Source: Pseudomonadota bacterium
GTDB lineage: Bacteria > Myxococcota_A > UBA796 > GCA-2862545
Direction of reading: 5' to 3'
DNA: 64,000 nt
NCBI GenBank assembly: GCA_947505245.1
Contig: CANNIZ010000004.1
Coordinates: 62,001-126,000 of the forward strand
A model generated the notes under the pieces. That model was not told the DNA's origin. It saw only the letters and a program-made list of their open reading frames with translations, and did no database searches. The stretch's first letter is position 1. The number at the start of each line of letters is the position of its first letter. This document shows, piece by piece, positions 60,701-64,000 of this stretch. Both the position numbers and the translations under genes were made by a program.

Positions 60701-60795
60701 TCGAGGTATTCGTCGTTGTCCGTGAAACCCCCGAGGGCTGCCGCGATATCACGGGCGACACTTGGTTTCTCGGCGATGACGAGGTACTTACCCAC
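57769..60795 (-). CDS. topB: DNA topoisomerase III-type enzyme with Lys/Ala-rich tail
   Basis: The 1008-residue type IA topoisomerase has a TOPRIM domain (MGKYLVIAEKPSVARDI, then CDAGREGE at 104-111) and active-site tyrosine Y338 in LITYPRTDSRYLP, with zinc-binding cysteines later (CPACGKGEVI). It relaxes or decatenates DNA through single-strand passage. About 140 residues at the C-terminus (from roughly 870) repeat KGAKAAKGAK and AGKAPKAAGKASK patterns, an H1-like basic tail not found in E. coli TopB. GTG start with GGAGG before it. The TopA/TopB split cannot be fully resolved from here. Confidence 0.85.
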   Translation of the reverse strand: MGKYLVIAEKPSVARDIAAALGGFTDNDEYLESDDYIVTFAVGHLLELAEPQEYDKKYSSWAIKNLPIIPDHFAINPREGQKKRLDAIKKLGHRKDVTGMINACDAGREGELIYRRIAEHCDLEKLPQQRLWLQSMTKTAIREAFAHLKPGKDMDRLADAAWCRAVGDWLVGMNATRALTQRLKNRADKEPWSAGRVQTPTLNLLVARERQILAHIPRPYWEIHGKFKHEAQEWEARFYDPEPRGPKTEDEDEDEKTDAEAKPSRIFDKERVDRLMKALSVAKTGDASEKRKKSRQSPPLPFDLTLLQREANRKFSFSAKRTLDAAQRLYEGEKLITYPRTDSRYLPGDYKDTIQTVLAGLARATDWKVLAPEIAADPQNLDKILDDTKVSDHFAIVPTGNVPEGAMRADDERIFELIVRQFLASMMGPATWSNVERIVTVPAGSEQARFRATSRTLEDPAFFRALGIPTEANPLPALVPGKDEAQGVVAKVLEIVEEAKDTKPPSRYSEAQMLRMMETAGERVEEDALMDAMKGRGLGTPATRAETIEGLVRKNYARRVDNKLGPTSKAMRLMDVLERVNVGALASPKLTGEWEHALGQVEKGQIKRKAFLDRLVSFTKDMTGTLSTFEHVDLYAKEPSLGTCPACGKGEVIESTWGYRCTRNDGENAECMFMIWKDRAGRYVDRTLVQTLLRDRKAGPLGGFVDRSGRSLTGSVFLEADTDPEKLGKWILRMDWGNGGGGDTGPEVQAGVLCKCPIHEDCEIIETNRRYVCKKVLEATEKNGPLLPKVVCQREITVEEALKFFGSDGRTELIDNFISKRGRPFRGWLFRRETGRYGFQFPQRGGDPANPVPQTEEEAKAFGKGRGRPAAKGKGKAKGDAEEGEKSAAKGAKGKAAKGKGAKGAKAAKGAKAAKGAKAAAKSAGKAATDEPKVTKSAGKGAKAEPKAPKAAGKASKAAGKAPKAAGKASKAPKSAGKAAKADAAPKSAGKGAKTPVRRAKAVEVAVP

Positions 60796-60875
60796 GGAGC
60801 CTCCGGACGGAGCGCCGGAAGCTAATGGACGGCCGGGGCCCCGTCCACCCGGAGTCGGTGTATCCTCCCCCCATC

Positions 60876-61601
60876 GTGACGCCGTTTACCGTCGCGTTCA
60901 CGCACGCCACACCCCACGGCGTGCTGACCGCGATCCACATCCCAGACTCCCCCGACCCCGTGCCGGACGGCGTGCTTGCCACGCTTCCAGCTGCGGAGTC
61001 GGAGCACGCGCGTGGGTTGCGCGGGTACCGGCAGGTGCAGTTCGTGGGTGGGCGCATCGCCCTGCGCGAGTCGTGCCTCGTGATGGGCGTACGGTCCGGT
61101 GCCATCTTGTCGGACGACCGCGGCGCGCCGTTGATCCCCGCCGGGCTCGCCGGTTCGGTGTCGCACAAGGCGACGCTGGCGGTCTCGATGGTCGCGCGCG
61201 ACGGGCTCGGAACGCTCGGCGTCGACCTCGAAGATTACGGCCCGCAGAGGCTTGGGATCGGTCCGCGCGTGCTGACGGCGGTGGAGCTCGCGGCGATCGC
61301 GGATCACCCGACGGACCGGCGTTGGTTCGGCATCCTCGTTCGGTTCTCGCTCAAGGAGGCGATCTACAAGGCGCTCGACCCTTACGTACACCGGTACGTC
61401 GGGTTTCACGAAGCCGAGGTCACACCTGACGTACACGGTCTCGCGGCGGTGACATTGCGGCTGACGCCCCCGGCGGGGCCGGACGGCGTCGCCCGGGCGG
61501 CGGAGGGGCCGTTCGAGGTGGACGCGCGGTACGATTGGCTGCACGGTCGGCTCGTCACCTCCGTGCGGATCCGTCGGGTCAAGGCCGCAGGTGCACCGTG
61601 A
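60876..61601 (+). CDS. 4'-phosphopantetheinyl transferase
   Basis: The 241-residue enzyme belongs to the Sfp/EntD-type group that loads carrier proteins with phosphopantetheine. Family motifs are SVSHK (94-98), GVDLEDY with D117 and E119 as magnesium ligands, and FSLKEAIYKA with K160 and E161. The start is set at GTG 60876; an ATG at 60825 leaves only 29 bp from the divergent topB start. A TATCCT box (60861) just before suggests a near-leaderless message. It overlaps the end of the convergent kinase gene by 23 bp. Confidence 0.82.
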   Translation: MTPFTVAFTHATPHGVLTAIHIPDSPDPVPDGVLATLPAAESEHARGLRGYRQVQFVGGRIALRESCLVMGVRSGAILSDDRGAPLIPAGLAGSVSHKATLAVSMVARDGLGTLGVDLEDYGPQRLGIGPRVLTAVELAAIADHPTDRRWFGILVRFSLKEAIYKALDPYVHRYVGFHEAEVTPDVHGLAAVTLRLTPPAGPDGVARAAEGPFEVDARYDWLHGRLVTSVRIRRVKAAGAP

Positions 61602-62901
61602 ACCGGCTCCCGTGGCCGACCTCGCTGTGAACGCTGATTCGGCAACCTGAGGCCGCGGCGAGGTGCTTCGCGATCGCGAGACCGAGGCCCGTGCCGCCGA
61701 CCTTGCGGCTCCGCCCGACGTCGACGCGGTAGAAGCGCTCGAAGATGCGGTCGTGGTGTTGGCGATCGATGCCGATGCCGTTGTCGATCACCTCGACGAG
61801 CACCTCGGAGCCCTCGCGCTTCGCGGTGATCAGGATCGTGCCGCCGTCGGCCGTGTAATTTGTGGCGTTGCGCGCGAGGTTGCTCACGATCGTGCCGAGC
61901 GCTTCGGCGTTCACGGAGGCCTCGACGGCGTCGTCGCAGGTGAGGGTGAGAGTCTGGCCGCGCGCGAGCGCGAACTCGGCCGCGGACTCCGTCGCGAGCT
62001 CCAGGATGGGGGCGAGTCGCTCCCGGCCGCGGGGGAGCTCGCCGAGGCGCGACTCGATGCGCGAGAGCTCGAGCAGGTCTTCGAACAGATCGCGCAGACG
62101 CCGCACGTTGCGGAGGATGGCGTCGGCCATCATCGCGTCTTCTTCGTTCATGCGGTCGCGGTCGCCGCCGAGTGTCTCGGCGTAGCCCATGATGGTGGCG
62201 ATCGGCGTGCGAAGCTCGTGGGATACGTTCGCGACGAACTCGGTGCGGGCGCGCTCGGCGCGACGGAACCGCGTGACGTCGTAGACGATCAGCAACACAC
62301 CGTCCTCGATGCGCACCGGACGGAGCATCAGGTCTTCGCGTCCCACCCGGGCCGCGACCTCGTCGACGGGGCGCCCCCGGAGGCACGCGTCAATGACCGG
62401 GTGGACCTCGGCGACGTTGACGACCTCGATCAGCGCTCGCCCGACGGGATCGGGGGTCACCACCTGCAACAGGCGGCGGAACGCTTCGTTCATCAGCCGG
62501 ACGCGCCCGTCGGGCCCCACGACGAGGACCCCGTTCGGGCTCGCCGCGACGGCCGCGCGGCCGATCTGCGCGTCGCGCCGGGCGGCCTCGATGTCGTGGG
62601 TGGAGCGGCCTGCGAGGCGGTTCACCGCGCGGACGACCTCGGCGACGGCGGGGTCTGTGCCTTCGGGGATGTGCCCGGCGTCCTGGTCGATGTGGTGTAC
62701 GAGGTCGCGAAGCAGGGGGAGCCGCGGCTGGAGCGCGGGCGCGGCGATCTGCCCGAGTGCTAACGCAGCGAGGAGGCCGAACACCATGGTCAGCACGAAC
62801 CCGATCGGGAGCTCGTGGGTCTCCAAGCGCACCCAAAACATCGCCCCGGCGGCCACGAGGGCCCCGCCGAGGAGCGTGGCGGCGACGACGCCTCCGTACA
62901 T
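61579..62901 (-). CDS. PhoR-like sensor histidine kinase
   Basis: The 440-residue kinase has two N-terminal hydrophobic segments (about 5-22 and 32-55), a PAS-like region (GVLVVGPDGRVRLMNEAF), the H-box SHELRTP with H228, and an HATPase region with NLARNATNY (N box), DNGIGI and GGTGLGLAIAKHL. It signals to the adjacent response regulator gene. The ligand (phosphate or another envelope signal) is not shown; no phosphate transport genes are in view. No strong ribosome binding site is seen. Confidence 0.88.
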   Translation of the reverse strand: MYGGVVAATLLGGALVAAGAMFWVRLETHELPIGFVLTMVFGLLAALALGQIAAPALQPRLPLLRDLVHHIDQDAGHIPEGTDPAVAEVVRAVNRLAGRSTHDIEAARRDAQIGRAAVAASPNGVLVVGPDGRVRLMNEAFRRLLQVVTPDPVGRALIEVVNVAEVHPVIDACLRGRPVDEVAARVGREDLMLRPVRIEDGVLLIVYDVTRFRRAERARTEFVANVSHELRTPIATIMGYAETLGGDRDRMNEEDAMMADAILRNVRRLRDLFEDLLELSRIESRLGELPRGRERLAPILELATESAAEFALARGQTLTLTCDDAVEASVNAEALGTIVSNLARNATNYTADGGTILITAKREGSEVLVEVIDNGIGIDRQHHDRIFERFYRVDVGRSRKVGGTGLGLAIAKHLAAASGCRISVHSEVGHGSRFTVHLRP

Positions 62902-62920
62902 GCGGTCGGGGAGGTTCAGC

Positions 62921-63652
62921 CTAGCCCTCGACGCGATCGAGGGGGGCGGCGTTGAACCGGTAGCCCACGCCGCGGACCGTCTCCAGGTAGGCGGAGGCGG
63001 CTCCGAGCTTCTCGCGCAGGCGTTTGATGTGGGTGTCGACGGTGCGCGTGTTCAAGTCGGGAGGCATGTCCCACACGTTCTCGAGCAGGGCTCCGCGCGA
63101 CAACACCCGGCCCTTTCGGCGGGCGAGCTCGAGCAGCAAGCGGAATTCGGTGGCCGTGAGATCGAGCGTGTCGGCGCCGACGCGCACGCGGTGCTGGGGC
63201 ACGTCGATCTGCAGCTCGCCGAAGTCGAGCCGCTCCCCCTCGGTCTCGGTCGGTGCCTGGGATGACGCGCCGCCACCGCGCCGCCGCAGGACCGCGCGCA
63301 CGCGCAGGACGAGCTCGCGGACGGAGAACGACGACTTCACCACGTAGTCGTCGGCTCCGACCTCGAACCCCATCACGCGGTCGATCTCCTCGCCGCGGGC
63401 GGTGAGCATGATGATCGGCACGTCGCGTGTCTCGGGTGCGGCCCGAAGACGGCGGCACACCTCGGTCCCCGAGAGATCGGGCAACATCACGTCCAGCACC
63501 ACCAGCGCAGGACGACTGGTGCGTGCGAGCGCGAGCGCGTCGGTGCCGTTGCTCGCGAGCACCGTCTCGAAGCCTTCACGACGGAGGTTCAGGTCGATGA
63601 GCTTGAGCAGATCTTCTTCATCGTCCACCACGAGGATTCCGCCTTCCGCCAT
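62921..63652 (-). CDS. PhoB/OmpR-family response regulator
   Basis: The 243-residue regulator has a receiver domain with D10, D11, phosphoacceptor D54 (VLDVMLP), T84 and K106. The lysine is followed by SSF instead of the usual PF, a variant I note. A winged-helix DNA-binding domain follows (LTATEFRLLLELARRKGRVLSR, then TVDTHIKRLREKLG). GGAGGTTCGC precedes the ATG. It is followed on the same strand, after 19 bases, by the sensor kinase, so the two make an operon. Confidence 0.93.
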   Translation of the reverse strand: MAEGGILVVDDEEDLLKLIDLNLRREGFETVLASNGTDALALARTSRPALVVLDVMLPDLSGTEVCRRLRAAPETRDVPIIMLTARGEEIDRVMGFEVGADDYVVKSSFSVRELVLRVRAVLRRRGGGASSQAPTETEGERLDFGELQIDVPQHRVRVGADTLDLTATEFRLLLELARRKGRVLSRGALLENVWDMPPDLNTRTVDTHIKRLREKLGAASAYLETVRGVGYRFNAAPLDRVEG

Positions 63653-63880
63653 GCGAACCTCCGACCGGCGCGCGTAACCGTTGCGCTGTCGCCGGGCCCG
63701 TCGGCGCACCACGCCTGCGGCCCCAAAGGTCTCGGATCTGCGCAGTTTCGCGGTGATCGCAAGCGCGCGTGCTCCCTTTGTTTTCGGTGAACCGCGGCGC
63801 CGCGCCGTTGTCGATCCGCGCCATAGGCGGCCTCGGTATGGCATGCTGTTTCGTACCCGTGATCGGGGTGGAGATCGCTG

Positions 63881-64000
63881 TTGCGGAAGTACGGATTCGG
63901 AATCGGACTTGTCGGCGTCGTGAGCGCGATCTCGGCGCTCGCGCTCGGGGGGGCAGTTCCGAACGGGGGTCTGTCGGCAACTCAGGTCGGCGAGCCGCCG
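63881..64000 (+). CDS. secreted protein, 5' part only
   Basis: A frame opens at TTG 63881 and runs off the right edge: 40 codons beginning MRKYGFGIGLVGVVSAISA, then LALGGAVPNGG. A basic start and hydrophobic core followed by small residues form a good signal peptide. GGTGGAG (63867-63873) lies before it. Function unknown; the rest lies outside the window. It is divergent from the response regulator with a 228-bp gap that shows no clear operator. Confidence 0.5.
   Translation, partial: MRKYGFGIGLVGVVSAISALALGGAVPNGGLSATQVGEPP

Noticed and set aside
58519-60825. A long open frame of about 770 codons on the plus strand across topB
   Set aside because: It is a high-GC shadow antisense to topB, whose motifs and zinc cysteines are clear; the plus-strand protein is Arg/Val/Gly-rich without domains.
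63653-63880. A possible PHO box in the gap upstream of the PhoB-like gene
   Set aside because: No tandem CTGTCAT-like repeats are present, so phosphate control cannot be claimed.

Overview
The window is high-GC DNA from a Gram-negative bacterium, most likely a member of the Myxococcota or a neighbouring deltaproteobacterial lineage. This rests on lpxC, many very short lipoprotein signals, a MopE-type protein with calcium/metal-binding repeats, two proteins with MYXO-CTERM-like tails, a DUF1501/cytochrome lipoprotein cluster, a Ser/Thr kinase with an N-terminal zinc ribbon, and frequent GTG/TTG starts. No rRNA, CRISPR array, phage or plasmid genes were seen, so I read it as chromosome. The species cannot be named from the sequence.

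Layout. 1-5.4 kb: the end of a TerB-like gene, metK with a possible structured leader and a good terminator, a membrane protein, a RetSat/CrtISO-type oxidoreductase behind a palindromic operator, and two tandem secreted paralogues. 5.4-16 kb: a 200-bp nested inverted repeat, aconitase, a SnoaL-like protein divergent from a MarR regulator, clpB, a long coiled-coil lipoprotein and a large RecQ. 16-28 kb: a surface-protein region with DUF547, the MopE-like protein, a six-gene minus-strand operon (lipoproteins, a c-type haem lipoprotein, DUF1501, a haem-site DUF1588-like protein) and a parallel beta-helix protein. 28-36 kb: tRNA(CAU), a zinc-ribbon/thioredoxin/membrane operon, lpxC divergent from ruvC-ruvA-ruvB-DUF192, and a LysR regulator divergent from an NAD(P)H oxidoreductase operon. 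36-39 kb: a complete group II intron with its reverse transcriptase. 39-50 kb: a PKD-domain lipoprotein, a hydroxyacid dehydrogenase, a Ser/Thr kinase, glpD, an ECF sigma/anti-sigma pair, and an MNT/HEPN toxin-antitoxin pair between direct repeats. 50-64 kb: a MYXO-CTERM mini-protein, a BoxD/PaaZ-like aldehyde dehydrogenase, a ferredoxin/glycosyltransferase pair, TerC, an NHL lipoprotein, a cation diffusion facilitator, topB with a Lys/Ala-rich tail, a phosphopantetheinyl transferase and a PhoB/PhoR-type two-component system.

The most unusual material is between the genes. (1) A dispersed 300-370 bp element occurs three times (about 16.1, 34.0 and 36.4 kb); its copies share a long hairpin whose arms co-vary, often ending in a T run. 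(2) A second element of about 65 bp, made of two adjacent hairpins, follows recQ and also follows the PKD gene, where the group II intron has inserted between the two hairpins. Comparing the two copies fixes the intron ends to the base. (3) The MNT/HEPN pair lies between 49-bp direct repeats that differ at one base; the left repeat is the 3' end of the anti-sigma gene, so the pair looks like a small acquired cassette. (4) Palindromic operators sit at three regulator/enzyme start regions.

Genes are tightly packed. Many operons use 4-bp stop/start overlaps (ATGA, GTGA, TTGA), and convergent genes often share hairpins or overlap at their stop codons.
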